DNA from: Mycobacterium pinniadriaticum
GTDB taxonomy: Bacteria; Actinomycetota; Actinomycetes; Mycobacteriales; Mycobacteriaceae
DNA: 64,000 nt
NCBI RefSeq assembly: GCF_026242045.1
Contig: NZ_JAPJDO010000002.1
Coordinates: 345,471 to 409,470, forward strand
Reading direction: 5' to 3'
Shown: piece after piece, positions 35,924-45,098 of the stretch
Layout of the letters: every line of letters begins with the position of its first letter
Position numbering within the stretch: position 1 is the first letter of the stretch
The notes under the pieces: generated by a model
The model's database searches: none
The model's input: only the letters and a program-made list of their open reading frames with translations
What the model was told of the DNA's origin: nothing
Translations under genes and position numbers: made by a program

Positions 35924-38900
35924 GTGTCCGAAGCGTCCGCCGACCAGGTGCGCCAGTTGCGTGCCCGCCTCGACGGACTGACGATCCGTGACGCCGCGCG
36001 GCTCGGTCGGCGGCTGAAATCGCTGCGCGGTGACGTCTCGGCGCAGACGCTGAACCAGATCGCCGATCAGTTCACCGCCGCCGAGGCCCTGATCGCCACC
36101 CGAGTCAGCGCGGTACCGGCGATCACCTACCCCGACCTACCGGTCAGCGACCGTCGCGCCGAGATCGCCAAAGCCGTCACCGAGAACCAGGTGGTCGTTG
36201 TCGCCGGCGAGACCGGCTCGGGCAAGACCACCCAGCTGCCCAAGATCTGCCTCGAACTCGGCCGCGGGGTGCGCGGGACCATCGGCCACACCCAGCCGCG
36301 ACGACTGGCGGCACGAACGGTGGCCCAGCGCATCGCCGACGAACTGGGCAGCCCGTTGGGTGAAACGATCGGCTACACGGTGCGATTCACCGACCAGGCC
36401 AGCGACCGCACACTGGTCAAGCTGATGACCGACGGCATCCTGCTCGCCGAGATCCAGCGCGACCGGCGGCTGCTGCGCTACGACACGCTGATCCTCGACG
36501 AAGCCCACGAACGCAGCCTCAACATCGACTTCCTGCTGGGCTATCTTCGCGAATTGCTGCCTCGGCGGCCGGATCTCAAGGTCATCGTGACCTCTGCGAC
36601 GATCGAACCGCAGCGGTTCGCCGCGCACTTCGGCGGTGCGCCGATCGTGGAGGTGTCGGGACGCACCTACCCGGTGGAGATCCGGTACCGGCCCCTGGAG
36701 GTGCCGGTGGTCGCCGACGATCTCGACGACCCGGACGATCCCGACCACGAGATCGTGCGCACCGAGATCCGGGATCAGACCGAGGCCATCGTCGACGCGG
36801 TCCGCGAACTGGAGGCCGAACCGCCCGGCGACGTGCTGGTGTTCCTGTCCGGGGAGCGTGAGATCCGGGACACGGCAGAGGCTTTGCGGGATTTGAAGAA
36901 CACCGAGGTGCTCCCGCTGTACGCCCGACTGCCCACCGCCGAGCAGCAACGGGTGTTTGCGCCCTCGCGTGCCGGCAGGCGAGTTGTGTTGGCCACCAAT
37001 GTGGCCGAGACGTCGCTGACCGTGCCGGGTATCCGCTATGTCGTCGACCCGGGAACGGCCCGCATCTCCCGCTACAGCCGGCGCACCAAGGTCCAGCGAC
37101 TGCCGATCGAACCCATCTCGCAGGCCTCGGCCGCGCAGCGGGCCGGCAGGTCCGGGCGTACCGCTCCCGGAGTCTGTATCCGGCTGTACTCCGAGGAGGA
37201 CTTCTCGGCGCGCCCGCGCTATACCGATCCGGAGATCCTGCGCACCAATCTGGCCGCGGTGATCCTGCAGATGGCGGCGCTTCACCTCGGCGACATCGAG
37301 AGCTTTCCGTTCCTCGATCCACCCGAACGCCGCAGCATCCGCGACGGCGTCGCGCTGCTGCAGGAACTCGGCGCGTTCGACTCTGCCGGTGTCATCACCG
37401 ATCTCGGTCGCCGGCTTGCGCAGTTGCCACTCGATCCCCGGCTGGGCCGGATGATCCTGCAGGCCGACACCGAGGGTTGTGTCCGTGAGGTGCTGGTGCT
37501 GGCGGCCGCGTTGTCGATTCCCGACCCCCGGGAGCGGCCCCGCGACCGCGAGGAGGCGGCCCGGCAGAAACACGCCCGGTTCGCCGACGAGCATTCGGAC
37601 TTCGTGTCGTTCCTCAACCTGTGGCGCTATCTGCGTGAGGAACGGAAAGTACGATCCGGCAATGCATTCCGCAGAATGTGTCGCGAGGATTTCCTGCACT
37701 ACCTGCGGATCCGGGAATGGCAGGACCTCACCGGTCAACTGCGCAGCATTGCCCGCGACATCGGGATACGGGAATCCGACGATCCCGAACCGGCCGACCC
37801 GGCTCGGGTGCATGCTGCGTTGATCGCCGGCCTGCTGTCGCATATCGGTCTGCGCGAGGGGGATTCGCGGGAGTACACCGGTGCGCGCAACTCCAGATTC
37901 GTCATCGCTCCGGGATCGGTGCTGACCAAACGGCCGCCGCGCTGGGTCGTGGTGGCCGACCTGGTGGAGACCAGCCGGCTGTACGGGCGCATCGCCGCCC
38001 GGATCGAACCCGAGGTGGTCGAGCGGGTGGCCGGACATCTGGTGCAGCGCAGTTACAGTGAGCCACACTGGGATGCCAGACGCGGCGCGGTGATGGCGTT
38101 CGAGCGGGTGACGCTTTACGGGCTCGCTCTGGTGGCGCGCCGGCGGGTGGGCTACGCCGCCATCGACCCGGTGGTCTCCCGGGAGCTGTTCATCCGCCAC
38201 GCGTTGGTGCAGGGGGAGTGGCACACCCGCCATCACTTCTTCGCCGACAACGCGAGATTGCGAACGGAGCTGGCCGAACTGGAGGAGCGGGCCCGCCGCC
38301 GCGACCTGCTGGTGGGTGACGACGAGATCTATGCGTGGTACGACGGCCGGATTCCACCGCAGGTCGTCTCCGGTCGGCACTTCGACGGGTGGTGGAAAAA
38401 GCAGCGCCATCGAACCCCGGAACTGCTGACGTTCACCCGCGACGATCTGCTGCGCGTTGATGACGCCTCCGCCGAACGGCCCGACAGCTGGCAGGCCGGG
38501 GACCTGTCTCTGCCGCTGACCTACCGGTTCGAACCCGGTGCATCCGACGACGGGGTGACGGTGCACATCCCGGTGGAAGTGCTGGCCAGGCTGGGCGGCG
38601 ACGAGTTCGGCTGGCAGGTACCGGCGTTGCGCGAGGAATTGGTGACGGCACTGATCCGGTCCCTGCCGAAAGACCTGCGGCGCAACTTCGTTCCGGCACC
38701 AGACACCGCACGGGCGGTGCTCGCCGGTATCGGAGGGCAGGAGCGAAGCGACCCGGGAATGGGCAGCGAGGCGGGCCGCGAGCCGCTCCTGGAGGCACTA
38801 CAGCGTGAACTGCACCGGCGAACCGGCATTCTGGTGCCGATCACCGCGTTCGACTTGGACAAGCTGCCGGCCCATCTGCGGGTGACCTTCGCCGTCGAAG

Positions 38901-39871
38901 CCGCCGATGGCAGCGAGGTCGCTCGGGGCAAGGATCTCGAGGTGCTGCAGCGTCGCCTCGCCGGGTCGGCCCGCAAGGCGGTGGCCGACGCGGTTGCCAG
39001 TGACCTGGAACGAACCGGACTTCGCGGGTGGCCCGATGATCTCGACCGGCTGCCGGTCAGCGTCGAGCGCACGGTAGGGGGCCACATCGTGCGCGGCTAC
39101 CCGGCTCTGGTGGACGCCGGCCCGGGCGTGGACGTCCGGGTGTTCGCCACCGCTGCCGAACGCGACGCGGCGATGAAAGCCGGAATCCGGCGGCTGTTGC
39201 GGTTGGCGGTGCCCTCGCCGGTCAAATCGCTGGAGAAGGCCCTCGATCCGCGCACCCGCCTGGTCCTGGGGTCCAACCCCGACGGCTCGCTGGCCGCGCT
39301 GCTCGACGACTGCGCCGACGCTGCCGTCGACGTCTTGGCCGCCCAGCCGGTATGGACCAGAGCCGAATTCACTGCGCTGCGTGACCGGGTGGCGGCGGCG
39401 CTGCCGTCAACCACCACCGACATCGTCGGACGGGTACAGAAAGTGCTCTCGGCCTGGCAGAGCGTACAGCTGGCCCTACCGGACACGCCGTCGCCGGCAC
39501 AGGCCGACGCCGTCGCCGATATCCGTACGCAGCTGGAAGGATTGGTCGCCGACCGGTTCGTCACCGCTGCCGGTGCGGCCCGCCTGGCCGACCTGACCCG
39601 CTACCTGACCGCGATCGTCCGTCGACTCGACCGGCTGCCGCAGGCCCCGCAGGCCGACCGTGACCGGATGCAGCGGGTGCATGTCGTCGAGGCGGCGTAC
39701 TCCGAGCTTCTGCAAGCCCTGTCGCCGACGCGTGCCGCAGCGGCCGATGTTCGCGATATCGCCTGGCAGATCCAGGAATTGAGGGTGAGCCTGTGGGCTC
39801 AACAGCTGGGTACCCCGCGGCCGGTCAGCGAGCAGCGGATCTACCGGGCGATCGACGCCGTCATGGACTGA
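35924..39871 (+). CDS. hrpA: ATP-dependent RNA helicase HrpA
   Basis: A 1315-residue DEAH-box helicase starting at GTG 35924. Walker A AGETGSGKT is at residues 94-102, DEAH at 192-195, SAT near 222, and motif VI QRAGRSGRTAPG near 405. The winged-helix, ratchet and long HrpA-specific C-terminal domain (VRDIAWQIQELRVSLWAQQL) follow. It unwinds structured RNA, and HrpA is linked to rescue of collided ribosomes. Oddity: residues 937-948 (GGQERSDPGMGS) are encoded by a dispersed DNA repeat also seen at 28314-28474. The 3' end overlaps the next convergent gene by 11 bp. Confidence 0.95.
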   Translation: MSEASADQVRQLRARLDGLTIRDAARLGRRLKSLRGDVSAQTLNQIADQFTAAEALIATRVSAVPAITYPDLPVSDRRAEIAKAVTENQVVVVAGETGSGKTTQLPKICLELGRGVRGTIGHTQPRRLAARTVAQRIADELGSPLGETIGYTVRFTDQASDRTLVKLMTDGILLAEIQRDRRLLRYDTLILDEAHERSLNIDFLLGYLRELLPRRPDLKVIVTSATIEPQRFAAHFGGAPIVEVSGRTYPVEIRYRPLEVPVVADDLDDPDDPDHEIVRTEIRDQTEAIVDAVRELEAEPPGDVLVFLSGEREIRDTAEALRDLKNTEVLPLYARLPTAEQQRVFAPSRAGRRVVLATNVAETSLTVPGIRYVVDPGTARISRYSRRTKVQRLPIEPISQASAAQRAGRSGRTAPGVCIRLYSEEDFSARPRYTDPEILRTNLAAVILQMAALHLGDIESFPFLDPPERRSIRDGVALLQELGAFDSAGVITDLGRRLAQLPLDPRLGRMILQADTEGCVREVLVLAAALSIPDPRERPRDREEAARQKHARFADEHSDFVSFLNLWRYLREERKVRSGNAFRRMCREDFLHYLRIREWQDLTGQLRSIARDIGIRESDDPEPADPARVHAALIAGLLSHIGLREGDSREYTGARNSRFVIAPGSVLTKRPPRWVVVADLVETSRLYGRIAARIEPEVVERVAGHLVQRSYSEPHWDARRGAVMAFERVTLYGLALVARRRVGYAAIDPVVSRELFIRHALVQGEWHTRHHFFADNARLRTELAELEERARRRDLLVGDDEIYAWYDGRIPPQVVSGRHFDGWWKKQRHRTPELLTFTRDDLLRVDDASAERPDSWQAGDLSLPLTYRFEPGASDDGVTVHIPVEVLARLGGDEFGWQVPALREELVTALIRSLPKDLRRNFVPAPDTARAVLAGIGGQERSDPGMGSEAGREPLLEALQRELHRRTGILVPITAFDLDKLPAHLRVTFAVEAADGSEVARGKDLEVLQRRLAGSARKAVADAVASDLERTGLRGWPDDLDRLPVSVERTVGGHIVRGYPALVDAGPGVDVRVFATAAERDAAMKAGIRRLLRLAVPSPVKSLEKALDPRTRLVLGSNPDGSLAALLDDCADAAVDVLAAQPVWTRAEFTALRDRVAAALPSTTTDIVGRVQKVLSAWQSVQLALPDTPSPAQADAVADIRTQLEGLVADRFVTAAGAARLADLTRYLTAIVRRLDRLPQAPQADRDRMQRVHVVEAAYSELLQALSPTRAAAADVRDIAWQIQELRVSLWAQQLGTPRPVSEQRIYRAIDAVMD
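38735..38763 (+). repeat. Dispersed repeat unit inside hrpA
   Basis: A 29-bp segment containing GCAGGAGCGAAGCGACCCGG matches the 37-bp units at 28314-28474 with one mismatch. It is read in frame as GQERSDPGMG and lies between conserved helicase C-terminal blocks. Confidence 0.85.
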
Positions 39872-40532
39872 CGGTATTGCGGTCTGCCGGGCTGCCGCGG
39901 CCGCGCAACACCCGCAGGGCTCGCCAGACCTTGTCCGCTCCGTATTCGGCCGCCAGCAGCAGCACCGCGTGGATCTGTTCGGTGCCCGCACCGGATGTGG
40001 TCGCCAAATCGACGTGCAATGACAAGGATTCATCGAGTGTCTGATTGAGCACATCGACGGCGATGCAGGCCAGTGCCCGTTCGCGCGGCGAAAGATCGCC
40101 GTTGCTCCACCGTTGGTCGAACTGCTCGGCATAGAAGGCGGCGAAGTCGGGATCCAGTTCGGCCAGTTCGGCACGGACATCGTCGGGCAGCGGCTGGGCT
40201 TCGGTTTTTTGCGGATCGGGCGGGGGGCCGGGCTGCAACTGCTGCAGTTGTTGCAGCGCCACCGCGGCCGTCGGGTATCCCGCGTAGGCGGCGAGATGGC
40301 GAACGGCGGCGATGCACTCGGCGATCGAAACACCGTTCGCAACGGCGGTTTGGGCATGGGTGAGGAGTGGGAAGCCGATGTTGGCGGTGCACAGATCGGC
40401 GGCCAGGAACACGAAGGTCTTCTCGCGCATGGTCAACTGCGGTAACGACCATGCGTGCTGGCCCATCTGTGCGGCCATCCGGCCGAAGGCCGGGTCCAGA
40501 GCTTCTACTTGGCTTTGATTGACCAGCTTCAT
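39861..40532 (-). CDS. Carboxymuconolactone decarboxylase-family protein
   Basis: A 223-residue helical protein starting at ATG 40532, overlapping the SDR stop by ATGA. The AhpD/CMD fold is suggested twice: LTMREKTFVFLAADLCTANI with a following HAQTAVANGVSIAECIAAV, and LSPRERALACIAVDVLNQTL with a following histidine. No CxxC pair is present, so a peroxidase role is unlikely. It is the last gene of a LuxR-SDR-CMD run and overlaps the end of hrpA. Confidence 0.78.
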   Translation of the reverse strand: MKLVNQSQVEALDPAFGRMAAQMGQHAWSLPQLTMREKTFVFLAADLCTANIGFPLLTHAQTAVANGVSIAECIAAVRHLAAYAGYPTAAVALQQLQQLQPGPPPDPQKTEAQPLPDDVRAELAELDPDFAAFYAEQFDQRWSNGDLSPRERALACIAVDVLNQTLDESLSLHVDLATTSGAGTEQIHAVLLLAAEYGADKVWRALRVLRGRGSPADRNTVSP

Positions 40533-41446
40533 CGTCCCACCTTCGTGTGTGCGGTTTCCGACATCTGGGAGCGGGGCGGCGGCAGCTGAAACACCTTGCG
40601 CCGCACCGCGTCGAAGGCGGGGGTCGGCAGCAGCCGGGCCAGACCGGCCAGCACGAGGGCGTCCTTGCCGACCAGGTAGGTGCCGCGCGGTCGCCGCTTG
40701 GTCAGCGCCTTGGCCACCACCGCTGCCACCACCGACGGCGCGCTGCCCCGCCGTTCGTTGGCCAGTGCCGCGGAGATCATCGACGTGTACGCGTCCCGAT
40801 AGAGTGCGGCGCCCTCGGCGGAGAACTGCGAGGTCACCTTGGCCGCATCGCTTTCCAGTTTGTCGACACCGTCGGTGTGGATGCTCGCCGGTTTGATGAT
40901 CACCACCCGGATTCCCCACGGCGCGAGCTCTTGCCGGAATCCATCGGCGAGCGACCTGACCGCGGACTTCGACGCGGCGAGCGGGCCGCCGAACGGCGGG
41001 GTGACCAGGTCGCCGATGGAGCTGATCACCACGATGCGACCGACGGCCCGGCGCAGCAGCGGGAGGAAGCCCTGCGTGACGGCGACCTGCCCGATCACAT
41101 TGACTTCGAACTGCCGGCGAAGGTCGTCGAGCGGCAGGAGTTCCATGGGCCAGGCCACGCCGATCCCGGCGTTGTCGACCAGCCCGTCGAGTCCGGCGGC
41201 TCCGACATGCTCGGCGACGGTATCGACCGCGGCGGTGATCTGATCACCCTTGGTGATGTCCAGCATCAGCGGCGTGATCGCGGTGCTCGAGGCCGGCCCG
41301 GCGTCAGCGCGCAACGACTCGCCGTCCTCGGTCCGGCGGACGCCGGCGTACACGTGCCATCCGTCAGCGGCCAGCTGCAGGGCGGTGGCGCGGCCGATAC
41401 CCGATGACGCCCCGGTCACGACGACATGTTTGTATTCACAGCTCAT
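40529..41446 (-). CDS. SDR-family protein lacking the catalytic tyrosine
   Basis: A 305-residue short-chain dehydrogenase-like protein starting at ATG 41446. The cofactor motif TGASSGIG (residues 11-18), DNAG (91-94) and Ser143 are normal. The YxxxK motif reads LAASK: position 156 is Leu (CTC) where Tyr is expected, while Lys160 is kept. Either the reaction no longer uses Tyr or the protein has a non-catalytic role. It follows the LuxR gene by 53 bp on the same strand and overlaps the CMD gene. Confidence 0.82.
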   Translation of the reverse strand: MSCEYKHVVVTGASSGIGRATALQLAADGWHVYAGVRRTEDGESLRADAGPASSTAITPLMLDITKGDQITAAVDTVAEHVGAAGLDGLVDNAGIGVAWPMELLPLDDLRRQFEVNVIGQVAVTQGFLPLLRRAVGRIVVISSIGDLVTPPFGGPLAASKSAVRSLADGFRQELAPWGIRVVIIKPASIHTDGVDKLESDAAKVTSQFSAEGAALYRDAYTSMISAALANERRGSAPSVVAAVVAKALTKRRPRGTYLVGKDALVLAGLARLLPTPAFDAVRRKVFQLPPPRSQMSETAHTKVGR

Positions 41447-41499
41447 GGCTCCACGATGGCGGTCGCCCCGCACCGGGCGCATCTGTCACATGACTGGAT

Positions 41500-44253
41500 T
41501 CAGGGCAGTTTCAGGCCGGTCAGTTCGTGTCGTCCGGCCACGCCCAGTTTGGGAAAGGCCTTGTACAGGTGATATCCGACGGTCCGGGGACTCAAGAACA
41601 GCCGGGCACCGATGTCTCGATTGCTCAGGCCGGCGGCGGCCAGCCGAACCACCTGGAGCTCCTGGGGTGTCAGGCCGGCGTCGTCACCGTCGGGCAGCCC
41701 GGCGGCGACACGTTCGCCGGCCGCCCGTAACTCGGTGCGTGCGCGCTCGGCCCATGACCGCGCGCCGATCAGTTCGAACTCGCGAAGCGCGGAGCGCAGC
41801 GGTGGGCGAGCCTCGGAGCGACGCCGGATCCTGCGCAGCCACTCGCCGTAGAGGAGTTCGGTTCGTGCCCTGGATAGCGGCTGATTGATCTCGCGGTGCA
41901 GCCGCAGTGCGGCCTGGAAGTGGGATTCGGCATCGTCGTCGGACGCCAGCAACGCGCGGCAGCGCAGCAGGTTGGCCCGCGCCACCGGGTTGTCCGGGTC
42001 GGTTGCCGCGGCCTCGGCGACCGCCAGGGCTACCGCGGCCCGCTGCGGTTGCCCGCTGCGTGCGGCCGCCTCCACCCATTCCGGTGCGGCCTGCCCCGCG
42101 AAGGCCGGATGTTGCCGCAGCCGGGTGGGCAGCGCCTCCAACCGTGCCAACGCGGCCTGATACCGGCCATAGCCGAGATCCAGCACGGTCAGGGCCAGCG
42201 CCGCCGTCCCGACGTTGGCGGAATGTCGTTGAGCACCAATAGACATCGCCTGCTCGGCTAGTGCGGCACAGCGCCGCTCATCTCCGGTCGTCGCGGTGAT
42301 GAGTGCCAGCACACCGCACAGGTTGGCCGCTGAGTGCTCCTGCTCGGTGTCCTGGGCGATGCGGATGCCCTCTTCGGCGGCCTGCAACGCGTCGTTCAGG
42401 CGTCCGGTCGCCAGCGCGGCCTGAGCCTGGGTGAGCAGAATGTGGGGCAGACCGCCGATCATGCCGCGCTCGCGCGCCTCGCCGAGCATCCGGTCGCTCT
42501 GTGCCAGCGCCTCGTAGGCGTCGCCGATCACCATCCGGAGAAAGACACTGTGGCCGGGTAGGTTGCCCACCGTGGCACCCGGAAGTCCGGGACGAATCGC
42601 CCGCACCACCGGTCCCAACGGCGGGATCTGTTCCGCCGATCGGGACTGCATTTTGGCCAGTGTGACGGTCGCCGCCAGCATCGGGCGCAGCCAATGGTCG
42701 GCCGGCAGTGGCATCGCGTCGATCATCGCCACGGCCCGCGCCAGGTCGGGCGCCTCGTCGGCGAAGTAAGCCATCCGCACCGCCTCGATGAGCATCCCGC
42801 AGGCGTCCTCCGGACTGCTCTGCCAGATCGATGCCGCCCCGTCGATGAGCATCTCCGACGCGTGCCGGGGGGTGCCCCGTTCGAACTGAACGCGGGCGCG
42901 GACCCGGGCCAGTCGGGCCAAGGTCGCCGCATCGGTCACCAGCTCGGCGGCGCGCTGGGCCAACTCCTCAGCCCGGTCGAGCTGGCCGGACTCGCGGGCA
43001 CTGTGCGCGGCGGCGGCGAATCGTTGACCGCGGGCCACCGGGTCGGCGGTGAGGTAGGCGGCCCGCTCGTGGGCGGCCGCGCTCGCGGCGTACCCGCCGC
43101 GGCGATCGGCCCGCAACGCCGCGGCCTCCAACTCGGCCGCCGCCACTTCGTCATGGCCGACGGCTGCCGCGGCGAGATGCCAGGCCCTGCGGTCGGTGTT
43201 TTCCGGTGATGACGAGGAGGCCGCGAGTGCGCGGTGGACGGCGTTGCGTTCGGCGATCGTCGCGCTCCGATAGACCGCGGAGCGAATCAGCGGGTGGCGG
43301 AACACAACTGTGTCGGTGGACACCCGGACCAGCGCCGCCCGCTCCGCCGATTCGAAGTCGGCCAACTCCAGGCCCATCTGATGCATCGCGGCGGAGATCA
43401 CGCCGAGATCGCCGGTGTCCTCGGCAGCCGCGATCAGCAGCGCCTGGCGATTCGCGGACGTCAGCCGGTCGAGTTGTGCGCCGAATGCGTCGAGTACCCG
43501 CCGGCCGGCTGGTGACATGCCGGCGGCCACCGTCGGTGTCGCGGCGTCCCGGGCTGCGGTGTCGGAGACCACCGCAGCGAGTTCGATCAGCGCCAGCGGG
43601 TTGCCGCCGGTTTCCTCGATGAGACGGTCCCGAACGGCGGGTGCCAGCCCGGGGGCGGATTCGGCCAGCAGTGCACCGGCCGCCGAGGCATCCAGACCCG
43701 CCAGCGGGAGCAGGTGTGCGCCGGTGAGGTCGACCGCCAGGTCGTCGCGAGCCGCGACCAGCAGCACCAGGCCTTCGGCGCCGAGGCGCCGGCCGGCGAA
43801 CAGCAGGGCGTCCAACGACTCGCGGTCCAGCCACTGGGCGTCGTCGATCAAGCACAACAGCGGGCGGTGGCTCGCTACTTCGGACAGCAACGTCAGCGTC
43901 GCCAGACCGGCCAGAAAGCGGTCCACCCCGGGTGCGTCGGCCAACCCGAAGGCAGCGTGCAAGGCGGCTTTCTGCGGGCTCGGCAATATGTCGAGGCGAT
44001 CGGAGAAGTCATGCAGGAGTGAGTGCAGGGCCGCGAACGGAAGGTTGGCCTCCGATTCGACTCCGGCGCACCGCAACACCGTGAAGTCCGCGGCGTCGGC
44101 GGCAATGTGATCCAGCAGTGCGGTCTTGCCGCTGCCGGCCTCGCCCTGCACCACCAGCAGCGCGCTGTGACCGGCGCGAGCCTCGGTGAGCAGCCGGTGT
44201 ATGACGGCCACTTCGTCTGCTCGCCCGTGCAGCACGTGTCGAACGTAGTTCAT
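41500..44253 (-). CDS. LuxR-family (LAL) ATPase transcriptional regulator
   Basis: A 917-residue STAND regulator, complete at both ends. The P-loop GEAGSGKT is at residues 37-44 and the Walker B block LLCLIDDAQWLD near 135. A long helical-repeat sensor region follows, and a C-terminal LuxR helix-turn-helix (LTPQELQVVRLAAAGLSNRD, then TVGYHLYKAFPKLG) lies in the last 65 residues. It probably controls its own run, which continues into the SDR and CMD genes. The inducer is unknown. Confidence 0.92.
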   Translation of the reverse strand: MNYVRHVLHGRADEVAVIHRLLTEARAGHSALLVVQGEAGSGKTALLDHIAADAADFTVLRCAGVESEANLPFAALHSLLHDFSDRLDILPSPQKAALHAAFGLADAPGVDRFLAGLATLTLLSEVASHRPLLCLIDDAQWLDRESLDALLFAGRRLGAEGLVLLVAARDDLAVDLTGAHLLPLAGLDASAAGALLAESAPGLAPAVRDRLIEETGGNPLALIELAAVVSDTAARDAATPTVAAGMSPAGRRVLDAFGAQLDRLTSANRQALLIAAAEDTGDLGVISAAMHQMGLELADFESAERAALVRVSTDTVVFRHPLIRSAVYRSATIAERNAVHRALAASSSSPENTDRRAWHLAAAAVGHDEVAAAELEAAALRADRRGGYAASAAAHERAAYLTADPVARGQRFAAAAHSARESGQLDRAEELAQRAAELVTDAATLARLARVRARVQFERGTPRHASEMLIDGAASIWQSSPEDACGMLIEAVRMAYFADEAPDLARAVAMIDAMPLPADHWLRPMLAATVTLAKMQSRSAEQIPPLGPVVRAIRPGLPGATVGNLPGHSVFLRMVIGDAYEALAQSDRMLGEARERGMIGGLPHILLTQAQAALATGRLNDALQAAEEGIRIAQDTEQEHSAANLCGVLALITATTGDERRCAALAEQAMSIGAQRHSANVGTAALALTVLDLGYGRYQAALARLEALPTRLRQHPAFAGQAAPEWVEAAARSGQPQRAAVALAVAEAAATDPDNPVARANLLRCRALLASDDDAESHFQAALRLHREINQPLSRARTELLYGEWLRRIRRRSEARPPLRSALREFELIGARSWAERARTELRAAGERVAAGLPDGDDAGLTPQELQVVRLAAAGLSNRDIGARLFLSPRTVGYHLYKAFPKLGVAGRHELTGLKLP

Positions 44254-44283
44254 CGGGGCAGGTGCGCGCCAAAGCTGAAACGC

Positions 44284-44314
44284 AAGCGGGGCACCCCTTG
44301 AGGGTGCCCCGCTT
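44284..44314 (-). terminator. Terminator after the small secreted protein gene
   Basis: A perfect 13-bp stem (AAGCGGGGCACCC at 44284-44296, complement at 44302-44314) with a 5-base loop lies between the end of the small gene at 44332 and the start of the LuxR gene, both on the minus strand. Confidence 0.7.
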
Positions 44315-44331
44315 GGGTAGTCCGTTGACGA

Positions 44332-44499
44332 TCAACGGCTTCCGTGCACAGTCGTGTCCACGTGCGGCGCGGTCGCCGACGGGCCGATGTTGTTGACCCA
44401 GTCGTTGTGACCGAGGTCGGCCTGCGCGGGCGCGGCGAGGCCGAGAACGGCGGCGGTCAAGGCGCCCGCGATCGCGGTGCTGAGTGCGTACTTCTTCAT
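44332..44499 (-). CDS. 55-residue small secreted protein
   Basis: A short gene from ATG 44499 to TGA 44332, with GAGGAAGAGGG upstream. Residues 1-27 are a strong signal peptide (MKKYALSTAIAGALTAAVLG, then LAAPAQA). The mature peptide of 28 residues is DLGHNDWVNNIGPSATAPHV plus eight more. It holds three histidines and no cysteine. The gene has its own terminator and is divergent from another small secreted protein across 273 bp in which no further gene is seen. Function unknown. Confidence 0.75.
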   Translation of the reverse strand: MKKYALSTAIAGALTAAVLGLAAPAQADLGHNDWVNNIGPSATAPHVDTTVHGSR

Positions 44500-44772
44500 G
44501 TCTATCCCTCTTCCTCAACGGCCGGAATGGATTTCCGTGCCGCTGACTGACCCAACGCCGCCAGGGGGCGCCGTAATTCCGCTGGCAGCAGATGATCGCC
44601 GGTTGGCAGGAATTGAGTCATATCCACCGATCGGGGACATCGGGTTCCACCCGACGATCCACCGGCCGCCCGACAGACAACGCCGCCGGAACGCGAGAGC
44701 GTTGAGGCACTGGCGAAACACGAGGGCCGACACCAAAGCAAGTCGGCCACAACGAAGAGGACGCGATCTCTC

Positions 44773-45003
44773 ATGACCACCATGACCTGGATGAAGAGAC
44801 TGGCCGCAGGCAGCGCACTGGCCGCCGGCTCCGCACTGTTCGCCTTTGGTTCCGCCACCGATGCCTGGGCCGAGAGCGGCTCGTTCGACAACGGTTCGAA
44901 CCTGAGCCAGCCCACCCACCACCAGACCTTCCCCGGCCAGTACAACCAGCCCGTACCGGGCTCGATCGAGCACCACCATCACCAGTGGAACCACGCTGGA
45001 TAG
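44773..45003 (+). CDS. 76-residue secreted His-rich protein
   Basis: A small exported protein. Residues 1-33 form a signal peptide (RLAAGSALAAGSALFAFGSA, cleavage after AWA). The mature part is polar and ends PVPGSIEHHHHQWNHAG, a four-histidine cluster that could bind a transition metal. A degenerate copy of the last 20 codons occurs at 54301-54369. A strong hairpin follows at 45029-45063. Function unknown; no family recognised. Confidence 0.75.
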   Translation: MTTMTWMKRLAAGSALAAGSALFAFGSATDAWAESGSFDNGSNLSQPTHHQTFPGQYNQPVPGSIEHHHHQWNHAG

Positions 45004-45028
45004 ACCCCCACAGAGACCCCCCAAGAAG

Positions 45029-45063
45029 CACTCCGGGGAGAAGCATCGCTTCTCCCCGGAGTG
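45029..45063 (+). terminator. Strong intrinsic-type terminator
   Basis: A perfect 15-bp stem (CACTCCGGGGAGAAG at 45029-45043, complement at 45049-45063) with the loop CATCG follows the His-rich protein gene and precedes the patatin gene. Confidence 0.75.
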
Positions 45064-45098
45064 CCATGTGTGTCAGTTTCGGCTCCTAGCATGAGGCC

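Noticed and set aside
36137..38566. 809-codon open frame antisense to hrpA
   Set aside because: It mirrors a well-supported helicase gene, has no recognisable domain, and its composition (His, Gln, Arg, Gly-rich) is that of an antisense frame.
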